64,000 nt of DNA from Catalinimonas alkaloidigena (GTDB lineage Bacteria > Bacteroidota > Bacteroidia > Cytophagales > Cyclobacteriaceae). The notes beneath the pieces are model-generated. The model saw only the letters and a program-made list of their open reading frames with translations. It was not told where the DNA came from and ran no database searches. Position numbers and translations under genes: made by a program. The DNA is taken from positions 1-64,000 of the forward strand of contig NZ_JAQFIL010000003.1 in NCBI RefSeq assembly GCF_029504655.1. The letters run 5' to 3'. Positions 16,245-25,748 of this stretch are shown here, piece after piece; within the stretch, counting starts at the first letter, position 1; the number at the start of each line of letters is the position of its first letter.

Positions 16245-18443
16245 ATGACTCAAACTAACCATTCAGAACTTGTAGGGTTTATCTGGAAAATAGCGGATCT
16301 GCTGCGTGGCCCCTACCGCCCTCCCCAATATCGCCGAGTAATGCTTCCTATGATTGTGCTGAGGCGTATGGATTTGGTATTGGAAGACACCAAAGAAGAA
16401 GTTCTTAAAGAATATGAAAAATTAATTGCCCAGGGATACTCTCAAGAGGTAATAGATAAGATTCTGGGTAACAAGGCTACCGGTAAACGAGTACAACCAC
16501 TTTACAATACCAGTCCTTTTACTTTTAGAAAGCTGCTGGCGGACCCTGACAATCTATCATCTAACCTGGTAGCATATATAAAAGGGTTTTCTCCCAAAGC
16601 AAGAGAGATTTTTGAAAAATTTGATTTTGAAAAGGAGATTGAAGTTCTTGAACAGAATAACCGTCTCTTCCTGGTAGTCAAAGGATTTACAGACCCTAAT
16701 GTAAACCTGCATCCAGACAGGGTATCCAATCTACAGATGGGGTATGTCTTTGAAGAACTTGTCAGGAAGTTCAACGAACAGGCTAACGAAGAAGCTGGAG
16801 ACCACTTCACCCCTCGTGAAGTGATTCGCCTGATGGCACACCTGATCTATACTTCTGATGAGGACGTCTATCAACCTGGTATTGCTCGTAAAATATATGA
16901 TCCTACCTGTGGAACCGGCGGTATGCTATCTGTTTCGGAAGAATATATTCGTGAACATAACCAGGATGCTAACCTGATTCTTTTCGGTCAGGAATACAAT
17001 GCAGAGTCTTACGCCATATGTTGTTCTGATCTGCTTATCAAAGATGAACCAGTAGAAAGAATTGTATTTGGTGACACCCTCGGTGATGGCCGCACCGGTG
17101 ACGGTCATCCTTTTGAAAAGTTTCACTACATGCTTGCCAACCCTCCCTTTGGTGTTGAGTGGAAAAACCAACAGAATATTGTGGTCAAGGAGCATGAAAC
17201 TCATGGATTTAAAGGAAGGTTTGGGCCAGGTACACCGCGCATCAATGATGGAGCCCTTCTTTTTTTATTACACATGATATCCAAGATGAATTCTTCACCT
17301 GAGAATGGTGGAGAAGGCTCAAAAATTGCTATAGTGTTCAATGGGTCTCCGCTCTTCACAGGAGATGCAGGTTCTGGAGAGAGTAACACCCGTCGCTGGA
17401 TCATAGAAAATGACTGGCTGGATAGTATAGTGGCTCTACCAGATCAGTTGTTTTACAATACCGGCATCTATACCTACATCTGGCTGGTAAATAATCGCAA
17501 GCCTGCTGAGAGAAAAGGTAAAGTACAATTAATAGATGCTACCCGGCACTACCAGAAGATGCGCAAGAGCCTGGGCAATAAACGTAATGAACTCTCCACT
17601 GACCACATTAACGAAATCACCCGCCTATATGGAGATTTTAAGCATGAAGATACTTCTAAAGTAAAAGTTGATAATGAGGAGAAAGACAAAGTATGCAGCA
17701 AAATCTTTGATAATCGCGAGTTTGGTTATCTCAAGGTCACTGTAGAACGACCTCTGAGACTAAACTTCCAGCTTAGCCAGGAAAGGATCAGACGACTGGA
17801 AGAAGAAACTGCCTTTAAAAAACTTGCTGAAAGTAAGAAAAAAGACCCTGCCACCAAAGCGGCAGAAATCAAAGCAGGTGAAGAATATCAGGCAAATATC
17901 ATGCAGGTGTTGCAGGGAATAAAGAATGAGACACTGTACCAAGACCGAGAGGTGTTTGATAAACTACTTACAAAAGCATTCCGAACTGCTGGTGTTAAAA
18001 TCTCATCTCCTATCAAAAAGGCAATACTATCCGCTTTATCCGAACGGGACCCGGAGGCTAAGATTTGTACTGACAGCAAAGGAAATGCTGAACCTGATAC
18101 GGATTTACGTGACACCGAACTTATACCTTTACCGGGTGACATTCCTCTACCCTTACCATTAGATTACGACAGCAAGGCTGATAACACTGCTTTGGTAAGT
18201 CTGGTCAAAGCACATTGTGAAGCATATATGGAGCAAGAGGTGCTGCCTCATGTACCCGATGCCTGGATTGATTACAGCAAGACCAAGGTTGGATATGAAA
18301 TTCCTATCAACCGCCACTTTTATGTCTATGAGCCGCCTCGCGACCTCACAGAGATAGAAACTGAAATGCTAAAACTGGAAGAAGAAATGCAGCATAGCCT
18401 CAAAGAGATTGTGTACGGCAGTAAAAGTGAAAAAGCAGAATGA
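16245..18443 (+). CDS. hsdM: Type I restriction-modification DNA methyltransferase subunit (HsdM)
   Basis: 732 residues. An N-terminal HsdM helical domain (ELVGFIWKIADLLRGPYRPPQYRRVMLPMIVLRRMDL) is followed by the N6-adenine methyltransferase core. SAM motif I is IYDPTCGTGGMLSV (Asp219 onward) and catalytic motif IV is ANPPFGVEW (Asn299-Pro-Pro-Phe). VFEELVRKFNEQANEEAGDHFTPREVIRLMAHL is the usual link. The protein is about 200 residues longer than classical HsdM. The extension after about 500 is partly coiled (RIRRLEEETAFKKLAESKKK) and ends in an acidic helical tail. It modifies adenine in the sequence recognised by HsdS to protect host DNA. It is the first gene of the operon and overlaps the next by ATGA. 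Confidence 0.96.
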   Translation: MTQTNHSELVGFIWKIADLLRGPYRPPQYRRVMLPMIVLRRMDLVLEDTKEEVLKEYEKLIAQGYSQEVIDKILGNKATGKRVQPLYNTSPFTFRKLLADPDNLSSNLVAYIKGFSPKAREIFEKFDFEKEIEVLEQNNRLFLVVKGFTDPNVNLHPDRVSNLQMGYVFEELVRKFNEQANEEAGDHFTPREVIRLMAHLIYTSDEDVYQPGIARKIYDPTCGTGGMLSVSEEYIREHNQDANLILFGQEYNAESYAICCSDLLIKDEPVERIVFGDTLGDGRTGDGHPFEKFHYMLANPPFGVEWKNQQNIVVKEHETHGFKGRFGPGTPRINDGALLFLLHMISKMNSSPENGGEGSKIAIVFNGSPLFTGDAGSGESNTRRWIIENDWLDSIVALPDQLFYNTGIYTYIWLVNNRKPAERKGKVQLIDATRHYQKMRKSLGNKRNELSTDHINEITRLYGDFKHEDTSKVKVDNEEKDKVCSKIFDNREFGYLKVTVERPLRLNFQLSQERIRRLEEETAFKKLAESKKKDPATKAAEIKAGEEYQANIMQVLQGIKNETLYQDREVFDKLLTKAFRTAGVKISSPIKKAILSALSERDPEAKICTDSKGNAEPDTDLRDTELIPLPGDIPLPLPLDYDSKADNTALVSLVKAHCEAYMEQEVLPHVPDAWIDYSKTKVGYEIPINRHFYVYEPPRDLTEIETEMLKLEEEMQHSLKEIVYGSKSEKAE

Positions 18444-19576
18444 TATTAGCTATGACTGATTTGACTTATGAGAACTACCATGAGGTACTGACATATGATT
18501 ATGTGGAGGAAGATAAGCAGCCAAAGACCTTTTTGGAAATCGCTCAACAGCCTCATTATGAAAATGTAATCAGTAATATTCTAGCTTTCTTCTTTGACAC
18601 CGGTGAAGAGCATGGACTGAAAGACCTCTTTATTTCTTGCCTGATCAACCTGCTGAACAACAAAGGGGCAAGCTTTCAAATGCATACCTGCACTGCGCAA
18701 AGAGAGTATGGGGTAAAAAAGAAAGGTAGAATAGACATATTATTAAAAGATAAGCTAGAAGAATCCATTCTCATCATTGAGAACAAAATCTACCATAGCC
18801 TGAATAATGATCTGAATGCTTATTATGATTCGGTTAAAAAGGAATTTCCGGAAGCCGATATTCTTGGAATAGTACTGGGTTTAGAACCACTTAACACCGG
18901 TCATCATAAATTTATCAGCATTACCCATCGTGAGTTCATCCAAGAATTGCAGAACAGGATTGGCTTTTATTATTTAAATGCACCTGATAAGTACCTCTTG
19001 CTGGTCAAAGATTATATCCAAAACATTAACCTTAATTACCCCTCACATAAAATGCAGGATAAGTTAAGATTCTACCACCAGTATCACCAAAAGATTAATG
19101 ATCTTAGTAAGCTTCATAAAGATGTTCTCCATCATGTCAATGAAGAAATAGAGAAAGCTGCTCAGCGATACGAATACAAATTCAGTAATGAACCTTACGA
19201 AGAAGTATATTACAATTATTGGGAAGTACTGGACCGTAAGGACCCTTTGAATGATGAGTTCTTCTATACTTTAATATTTAAGGAAAAGGATCATACCCCG
19301 CCCTCCATTTACATTGCATTAAGTTTTAATGATACTGAAAGTAGCTATTTCCAAAAGGTTTTAAAGAAACTACCAAATCTTAAAGCCAGCTACCGCTATC
19401 TTAATTTTGAAGTAACCCCACCTGAGGAAGATGACTATACCTACTTTGCCTCGCAGAACTATGAATTAACTGAAGATAACCTGCTCAACCTAGCAGACTT
19501 TCTTTTTGAAATCACTCAGCGTGACTTTGAGCCACTTAAAGAAGAACTACTCACCATCCTAACCCAGGCCAAATGA
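18440..19576 (+). CDS. PD-(D/E)XK nuclease-superfamily protein inside the hsd operon
   Basis: 378 residues. FLEIAQQPHYENVISNILAFFFD near the N-terminus is typical of a group of PD-(D/E)XK proteins found with defence genes. The core reads GRIDILLKDKLEESILIIENKI (Asp...Glu-x-Lys), which keeps the metal-binding and catalytic residues. The C-terminal half is unassigned and rich in Tyr and acidic residues. It overlaps hsdM and hsdS by ATGA junctions, so it is translationally coupled to both, unlike an inserted passenger gene. A plausible role is an additional effector or regulator of the type I system, but this is inferred from position. It could start at Met5 (18452). Confidence 0.88.
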   Translation: MILAMTDLTYENYHEVLTYDYVEEDKQPKTFLEIAQQPHYENVISNILAFFFDTGEEHGLKDLFISCLINLLNNKGASFQMHTCTAQREYGVKKKGRIDILLKDKLEESILIIENKIYHSLNNDLNAYYDSVKKEFPEADILGIVLGLEPLNTGHHKFISITHREFIQELQNRIGFYYLNAPDKYLLLVKDYIQNINLNYPSHKMQDKLRFYHQYHQKINDLSKLHKDVLHHVNEEIEKAAQRYEYKFSNEPYEEVYYNYWEVLDRKDPLNDEFFYTLIFKEKDHTPPSIYIALSFNDTESSYFQKVLKKLPNLKASYRYLNFEVTPPEEDDYTYFASQNYELTEDNLLNLADFLFEITQRDFEPLKEELLTILTQAK

Positions 19577-20931
19577 TGAAACATTACCCCTACTACAAAG
19601 ACTCCGGCATAGATTGGCTTGGGCAGATTCCTGAACATTGGGAAATAAAAAAGATAAGATATTTAGGTTCATTTCAGAATGGTATCAGCAACAGTGGAGA
19701 CTACTTTGGTATAGGTTACCCTTTTGTTAGTTATGGAGATGCTTATAAGAATATGGCTCTTCCATTTGAAGTTACTGAACTTGCAAATTCAAACAAAGTT
19801 GAGCAAGCTAGGTATTCTGTACAAGAAGGCGATGTTTTTTTTACCCGTACTTCTGAGACCATTGAAGAGATAGGATTTGCTTCTACTTGTTTGAAATCTA
19901 TAGAACAAGCGACTTTTTCAGGTTTTCTAATTCGTTTTCGTCAGTTTAAAAACTTATTAGATAAAAACTTCTCTAAATTCTATTTTAGAAATAAACTACT
20001 CAGAGCATTCTTTTCGGGAGAAATGAACCTGGTAACTCGTGTTTCATTAAGCCAAGATTTGCTTAAAAACCTTCCAGTTATCATTCCACCTCTCCCTGAG
20101 CAGCGGGCAATTGCTCGTTTTCTGGATGAGAAGACGGAAAAGATAGATGCACTGATTGCCAAGAAGGAAGAACTGCTTAAACTGCTGGCCGAGAAGCGTA
20201 CTGCCCTCATCACTCGGGCAGTAACCAAAGGGCTGAATCCAGATGCCCCTATGAAAGACTCCGGCATCCCCTGGCTAGGTGAAATCCCTGCTCATTGGGT
20301 AGATACTCGCTTAAAGTTTCTTACTACAAAAATTATTGATGGAACTCATGCAACTCCAAACTACATAGATGATGGAATACCTTTTTTAAGAGTAACTGAT
20401 ATTGTTAAAGCGAAAGGTGGTCAAATAAACTTAGATAATGTAAACTATATTTCTGAAGATGAGCATAAAGACTTAACTCGGAGATGTAAACCTGAAAAAT
20501 ACGATCTGCTTTATTCTAAGAATGGTACTATAGGTGTGCCACGTGTAATTGATTGGGATTTTGATTTTAGCATTTTTGTTAGTCTTTGTCTTTTGAAATT
20601 AAAGTTGGATAGAATCAACCCTCATTTCCTTAGTTATTCATTGCAAAGTAAACTTACCGAGAATCAGATTAGCTTCGGTTCTAAGTCAAGCACAGTTACT
20701 AACCTACATTTAGATAAGATAAAGGAATTTGTTGTATCACTTCCACCGAAAGAAGAACAAGAAGCAATTGTAAGCCATCTACAAAAAGATATTTCTGATA
20801 TTAAGATATTAGAGAAAGACATAGAGGATTCTATTACTAAACTCCAAGAGTACCGTTCATCTCTCATCACCCATGCCGTTACCGGTAAAATAGATGTAAG
20901 AGAACCTGCCCACCAAAATGTAGCCGTATGA
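19573..20931 (+). CDS. hsdS: Type I restriction-modification specificity subunit (HsdS)
   Basis: 452 residues with the standard duplicated design. Target-recognition half 1 begins YKDSGIDWLGQIPEHWEIKKI, and its conserved helix reads IIPPLPEQRAIARFLDEKTEKIDALIAKKEELLKLLAEKR. Half 2 begins again with MKDSGIPWLGEIPAHW and ends SLPPKEEQEAIVSHLQKDI...LQEYRSSLITHAVTGKIDV. The two helices act as a ruler between two DNA half-sites, so the target is bipartite with a fixed spacer. The recognition sequence cannot be read from the protein. ATGA overlaps exist on both sides (start 19573, stop 20931). Confidence 0.96.
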   Translation: MMKHYPYYKDSGIDWLGQIPEHWEIKKIRYLGSFQNGISNSGDYFGIGYPFVSYGDAYKNMALPFEVTELANSNKVEQARYSVQEGDVFFTRTSETIEEIGFASTCLKSIEQATFSGFLIRFRQFKNLLDKNFSKFYFRNKLLRAFFSGEMNLVTRVSLSQDLLKNLPVIIPPLPEQRAIARFLDEKTEKIDALIAKKEELLKLLAEKRTALITRAVTKGLNPDAPMKDSGIPWLGEIPAHWVDTRLKFLTTKIIDGTHATPNYIDDGIPFLRVTDIVKAKGGQINLDNVNYISEDEHKDLTRRCKPEKYDLLYSKNGTIGVPRVIDWDFDFSIFVSLCLLKLKLDRINPHFLSYSLQSKLTENQISFGSKSSTVTNLHLDKIKEFVVSLPPKEEQEAIVSHLQKDISDIKILEKDIEDSITKLQEYRSSLITHAVTGKIDVREPAHQNVAV

Positions 20932-23900
20932 TTAACAAGCATCAGGAAAAATACTTTGAAGATGCCATAGAAGATTATCTACTTTCTAAAGAAGGGGGGG
21001 CTCAGCAAGGCAATCCCAAAGATTACGATATCAGCCGAGCTCTTTTCCCACAGGAAGTTATCAATTTCATTCAGCGCAGCCAGCCGCAACTCTGGGGAAA
21101 ACTTTATGCCATTAATAAAGAGCGCTCAGAGCAAATCCTGCTGGATGATCTTTGTAAAGAACTTGCATCCAAAGGTGCCTTGCATGTACTGCGCCACGGC
21201 TTCAAATGCTTTGGTAAAACCTATCGCCTGGCATACTTCGCCCCCAACACCAGCCTTAATCCAGATGCATGGTCAGCATATGATCAAAACCAGCTTACCA
21301 TCACCCGTCAGTTACACTTCAGTGAGAAGAACACCCGCCTTTCCCTGGATGTGGTATTGTCAGTCAACGGTCTACCAGTAGTCACAGTGGAGCTTAAAAA
21401 TCCAATGAGCGGCCAGACCGTTGAGCATGCTAAGCATCAGTACCGTACTGATCGCGATCCCCGTGAACCTATCTTTCGTTTCAAGGAAAGAGCTTTAGTT
21501 CATTTTGCGGTAGATACAGAAACTGTAGAAATGACTACCAAGCTTGCTGAAAAAAGCACCTACTTCCTGCCCTTCAATAAAGGTAAAAATCATGGTGCAG
21601 GTAACCCTCCTGATCCTTCCCATGATAATTACCGCACTGCTTACCTATGGGAGGAGGTGTTACAAAAAGATAGCCTGATGGACATTTTGGCAAAATTCCT
21701 TCATCTGGAAACCAAAGTAACAGAAGTCGCCACCCAGCGGGGGATCAAAAGACACACCAGGGAAACCATGATTTTTCCCCGCTATCATCAGTTGAATGTG
21801 GTTCGCAAACTGATCGGAGATGCCAAAGAGAAAGGATCAGGCCATAATTATCTGGTACAGCATTCAGCAGGTTCGGGTAAGTCCAACTCTATTGCCTGGC
21901 TGGCCCACCGTCTCTCCGGCCTGCATGATGCGGATGATCAGAAAATCTTTGATACCGTAGTCGTTATCACCGACCGCAGAGTGCTGGACCAGCAGCTACA
22001 GGATACCATTTATCAGTTTGAACATAAAGAAGGCGTAGTCCAAAAGATTGATGAGAATACCCAGCAGCTAGCCAAGGCACTTTCAAGCGGAGTACCGGTA
22101 GTCATTTCTACCATACAGAAATTTCCTTTTATCACCCAGGCCCTCAGTACCCTGGAGAAAAAAGGAGAAAAAGTAGACATTGACACTGCGGGAAGAAAAT
22201 TTGCTGTAATAGTGGATGAAGCACATAGTTCTCAGAGTGGAGAAACCGCTATGGAACTACGCAAAGTCTTGAACAAAGAAGGGATAGAGAAGGCCATTGC
22301 AGAACAGTTGCTGCTCAATGAGGATGAAGACCTGAGCGAAGATGCCCGAAAGCAGATGTATGAAGAGATGCTTAAGCGTCCTAGCCAGCCTAATATCAGC
22401 TTCTTTGCCTTTACGGCTACACCCAAGTTCAAGACTAAGTTATTCTTTAACGAAGCCGGGGAAGATGGTAAATCTCCCTTCCATCTTTACAGCATGAAAC
22501 AGGCCATTCAGGAGGGTTTCATCAAGGATGTACTGGCCAATTATACCACTTACAAAACCTACTATGGTTTGATCAAATCCATAGCAGATGATCCGGAGGT
22601 GCCAAAAAAGAAAGCTGCCAAAGCACTAGCCAGGTTTATGAGTACTCATCCGCATAATATTGCTCAAAAGGTAGAGGTGATCGTTGAGCATTTCCGCACC
22701 CATACCAAGCATAAGATTGGTGGGCGTGCCAAAGCAATGGTAGTAACCGCTTCCCGTCTACATGCCGTAAAATATAAACTGGCATTTGACAAATACATTA
22801 GAGAAAAGCAGTACGATGATGTAAAAACCTTGGTCGCTTTCTCAGGCACCGTTACTGATGATGAAATACCTGACAAAACCTATACCGAAGTAGGGATGAA
22901 CAATGGTATAAAGGAGTCTGAATTACCCGAACGTTTTGCCAGTGATGAATTTCAGGTGCTGTTGGTAGCTGAGAAATATCAAACCGGCTTTGACCAGCCT
23001 CTACTGCATACGATGTATGTAGATAAACGTCTTTCCGGTATACAGGCTGTTCAGACCTTGTCTCGCCTCAACCGTACAGCAGCAGGAAAAGATGACACTT
23101 TCGTGCTGGATTTTGTCAACTCCCCCGGAGAGATCTTTGAGGCATTCAAACCTTATTATGAGGATACGAGAATAAGTGAACCCACTGACCCTCACCTACT
23201 CTATGAACTACAGCATCGCATTGAAGAATGGAGAGTATTCACGGCTGAGGAGGTTAACGAGTTCGTCAACGTATGGTATAGTAAAAGAAAGGACCCTACC
23301 GCTGGTGATCATAAGCGTATGAACGCTATCCTGGACAAAGCAGTAGAACGTTTTAACGATCTGAAAGACGAAGACCAGGATTTGTTCAAGAAGCAACTTA
23401 CCAGCTTCCGTAATTTGTATGCTTTCTTATCCCAGATTATTCCCTACCAGGATTCTGACCTTGAAAAGCAGTACACCTATTTACGGTTTTTGCTCAGCAA
23501 ACTGCCAAAGCGTAAGGGTGAGCAGTATAAACTGGATGGTGAAGTGGCATTGAAGTACTATAGACTAGAGAAAATCAGTGAAGGTTCCATTTTACTGGAA
23601 GAAGGTGAAGCTGATCCTCTGCAAGGCCCTACTGAAGTAGGTAGTGGTACTGCCAAAGATGAGCGGGTGATACTTTCCATGTTGGTAGACAAACTCAATG
23701 AGCGCTTCGGTACTGACTTTACTAAAGCCGATGAACTCTTCTTTGACCAGGTGGTAGAAACTGCCACTGCCAATGAGAAGCTACAGGAAGCAGCCAAAGC
23801 CAATACTTTGGAAAACTTCAGTTACGTTTTTGATAAGATGCTGGAAACCCTCTTCATAGATCGTATGGAAGGCAATGAGGAAATATTCAGCAAACTCATG

Positions 23901-23975
23901 AATGATAATCAATTTCGTCACCTCGCCGCTAGCCACCTGGTAAAGCGAGTGTACGAGGATATTAATAACAAGTAG
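20928..23975 (+). CDS. hsdR: Type I restriction endonuclease motor subunit (HsdR)
   Basis: 1015 residues. The N-terminal nuclease domain has the PD-(D/E)XK core LSLDVVLSVNGLPVVTVELKNP (Asp141, Glu155, Lys157). The SF2 translocase follows: Walker A HSAGSGKSNSIAWLAH (Lys318), motif II FAVIVDEAHSSQSGE (Asp430-Glu-Ala-His), motif III FFAFTATPKFKT, and the second RecA lobe (LLVAEKYQTGFDQPLLHTMYVDKRLSGIQAVQTLSRLNR). The C-terminal helical part contacts the M2S core in known complexes. It cuts unmodified DNA after translocation. All key residues are present, so the system appears complete and active. Confidence 0.96.
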   Translation: MINKHQEKYFEDAIEDYLLSKEGGAQQGNPKDYDISRALFPQEVINFIQRSQPQLWGKLYAINKERSEQILLDDLCKELASKGALHVLRHGFKCFGKTYRLAYFAPNTSLNPDAWSAYDQNQLTITRQLHFSEKNTRLSLDVVLSVNGLPVVTVELKNPMSGQTVEHAKHQYRTDRDPREPIFRFKERALVHFAVDTETVEMTTKLAEKSTYFLPFNKGKNHGAGNPPDPSHDNYRTAYLWEEVLQKDSLMDILAKFLHLETKVTEVATQRGIKRHTRETMIFPRYHQLNVVRKLIGDAKEKGSGHNYLVQHSAGSGKSNSIAWLAHRLSGLHDADDQKIFDTVVVITDRRVLDQQLQDTIYQFEHKEGVVQKIDENTQQLAKALSSGVPVVISTIQKFPFITQALSTLEKKGEKVDIDTAGRKFAVIVDEAHSSQSGETAMELRKVLNKEGIEKAIAEQLLLNEDEDLSEDARKQMYEEMLKRPSQPNISFFAFTATPKFKTKLFFNEAGEDGKSPFHLYSMKQAIQEGFIKDVLANYTTYKTYYGLIKSIADDPEVPKKKAAKALARFMSTHPHNIAQKVEVIVEHFRTHTKHKIGGRAKAMVVTASRLHAVKYKLAFDKYIREKQYDDVKTLVAFSGTVTDDEIPDKTYTEVGMNNGIKESELPERFASDEFQVLLVAEKYQTGFDQPLLHTMYVDKRLSGIQAVQTLSRLNRTAAGKDDTFVLDFVNSPGEIFEAFKPYYEDTRISEPTDPHLLYELQHRIEEWRVFTAEEVNEFVNVWYSKRKDPTAGDHKRMNAILDKAVERFNDLKDEDQDLFKKQLTSFRNLYAFLSQIIPYQDSDLEKQYTYLRFLLSKLPKRKGEQYKLDGEVALKYYRLEKISEGSILLEEGEADPLQGPTEVGSGTAKDERVILSMLVDKLNERFGTDFTKADELFFDQVVETATANEKLQEAAKANTLENFSYVFDKMLETLFIDRMEGNEEIFSKLMNDNQFRHLAASHLVKRVYEDINNK

Positions 23976-23979
23976 AACT

Positions 23980-24897
23980 ATGGAAAACAAAGGTAGAAAA
24001 CTCACCTTCGGACAAAGGATGGGGTTTGAGCCAATAAACAATAAAATTTTAGTAGACAATCTAAGCCAAAGACTTAGAGGAGATCTATACAATTTTTATT
24101 ACAAATATGTTTTTAAACCTTGGGAACTGCTAAGCTCGCCAGAAAAGTATTTACCAGAAAATAGAAATGCTTATGAATTATTAACTTCAATTCATGAAAG
24201 AATGTGGGAACATTACTATGGTATTGCGCTTGACGAAATGCCTAGATACGAATATGATTATTTAAAAAATGTTAAGGATACTATACACTCTTTACAGACA
24301 CCTTGGTACCGTGTTTATCAATTCTTTGAAGATTTAATATATTGGAGTACCCAGTATAAATTTAAAGATTTAATCGATGATGGTTTCTTCCAAGAATTAG
24401 AGAATATCTTAGTGAGAAACAATTCCGGCTACAGGTTTTATAAGGGTCAATTCATTCCTATAACCAATCCCGAGGAAGTTAATGAGCTAAAAAGGATGCA
24501 GCAAAGTACACTTGACCTTGAGTTAAATAATGTCAAAAGCCATTTTGAGGTTGCTTTACATATGCTATCCGATAAGGATAATCCGGATTATCGTAATTCA
24601 ATCAAAGAAAGCATTAGCATGGTAGAGGCAGTGGTTCGGTTAATTAATCCGAAAGAAAATACCTTGGGTCAGGCGCTAAAAAAGTTGGAGGATCATATGC
24701 ACATTAACCCACAGTTAAAAGAAGGTTTTACTAAGATTTATGCTTACACCAATTCAAAAGAAGGCATCCGGCATGCTATGATGGAAGAGAAGGAAATTTT
24801 TATGGAAGATGCCAGGTATATGCTCATATCATGCTCAGCCTTCACAAATTACCTTATTGAAAAAGCTAGAAAAGAGGGGATATTAGGAGGTGAATAA
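23980..24897 (+). CDS. AbiJ-like abortive-infection protein (AbiJ N-terminal domain 4 type)
   Basis: 305 residues. The start (KLTFGQRMGFEPINNKILVDNLSQRLRGDLYNFYYKYV) fits the AbiJ_NTD4 pattern F-x-x-R-x-G, and the C-terminal half (HFEVALHMLSDKDNPDYRNSIKESISMVEAVVRLI...GIRHAMMEEKEIFMEDARYMLISCSAFTNYLI) looks like a HEPN-type helical domain. The R-x-x-x-x-H RNase motif is not strictly obvious; GIRHAM and EDARYM are the candidate sites. Abi proteins arrest infected cells. It starts 4 bp after hsdR ends, so it is probably in the same operon and may act as a fallback when restriction fails. Confidence 0.8.
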   Translation: MENKGRKLTFGQRMGFEPINNKILVDNLSQRLRGDLYNFYYKYVFKPWELLSSPEKYLPENRNAYELLTSIHERMWEHYYGIALDEMPRYEYDYLKNVKDTIHSLQTPWYRVYQFFEDLIYWSTQYKFKDLIDDGFFQELENILVRNNSGYRFYKGQFIPITNPEEVNELKRMQQSTLDLELNNVKSHFEVALHMLSDKDNPDYRNSIKESISMVEAVVRLINPKENTLGQALKKLEDHMHINPQLKEGFTKIYAYTNSKEGIRHAMMEEKEIFMEDARYMLISCSAFTNYLIEKARKEGILGGE

Positions 24898-24953
24898 TAT
24901 TAAAAAAAATATATCCAAAGCTAGAGTAATCCTATAAAGTAGATATTACCCGC

Positions 24954-25748
24954 ATGGAATTTAATGAAATATTACCTAAAGTATTATACAAGTACCGTGA
25001 CTGGTCTGATAAATATCAAAAAAGACTTCTAACTGATGGTGAGATATATTTTGCATCCGCTGATCAGTTTAACGATCCATTTGACTGCTCTATTCCTTTT
25101 AAATATAATCCAGATGAATTAACAGAAGAGAATCTTTTTTTAAAGTATATCAGCCTTGGAAAAATAATGCATCCAAATATGGATGAAACCGAGCTTCACA
25201 ATTTTGCTTATCAAGCACATCAAAGAGGTTTAATTCATGACCCTGAACATAACAAAAAGGTAAATGAGCACTTCTTCAAAAAATTTTCAAATGAGTGGGG
25301 AATACTGAGTCTTACCTCCAAAAGCAATAATTTTTTAATGTGGTCTCATTATGCCAGCTCTCATTCAGGGTTTTGTATTGGTATCAACAGTGAGTTACTA
25401 TACGATACAGTCGGATCTGCCACCTTTGGTCCTATTATGTATGATACTAATTTTCCACAATTCTCTCTTTTCGATGACAATAATGAAAATTTTATTAAAC
25501 AAACATTTAGTAAGTCTGATATCTGGGAATATGAAGATGAATACAGGGTATTAAAGAATGGCTTCTCGCGAAAGGTTGTGAGTCTTCAGTCTAATGTAAT
25601 AGAAGAAATAATCTTTGGATATAAAATGGACCAGAAGCTTAAGTTTGAATTATTAAAACTGATTGAAAAGCAATATCCAGAAGCAAGAATTTATGAAACC
25701 CAACTTCATAATTCAGAATTTGAATTGATAAAAAGTCAAATTAGATAG
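24954..25748 (+). CDS. DUF2971-domain protein, defence-associated
   Basis: 264 residues. The family pattern is clear: LYKYRDWSDKYQKRLLTDGEIYFASADQFNDPFDC at the N-terminus, then ILSLTSKSNNFLMWSHYASSHSGFCIGI (the W-S-H-Y-A..H-x-G-F-C core). DUF2971 proteins are widespread near restriction and phage-defence genes, and their biochemistry is not established. Invariant His and Asp residues hint at an enzyme. It follows the AbiJ-like gene by 56 bp and closes the defence row. Base composition is more AT-rich than the hsd genes, as is that of the AbiJ gene, which suggests separate acquisition of this pair. Confidence 0.85.
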   Translation: MEFNEILPKVLYKYRDWSDKYQKRLLTDGEIYFASADQFNDPFDCSIPFKYNPDELTEENLFLKYISLGKIMHPNMDETELHNFAYQAHQRGLIHDPEHNKKVNEHFFKKFSNEWGILSLTSKSNNFLMWSHYASSHSGFCIGINSELLYDTVGSATFGPIMYDTNFPQFSLFDDNNENFIKQTFSKSDIWEYEDEYRVLKNGFSRKVVSLQSNVIEEIIFGYKMDQKLKFELLKLIEKQYPEARIYETQLHNSEFELIKSQIR

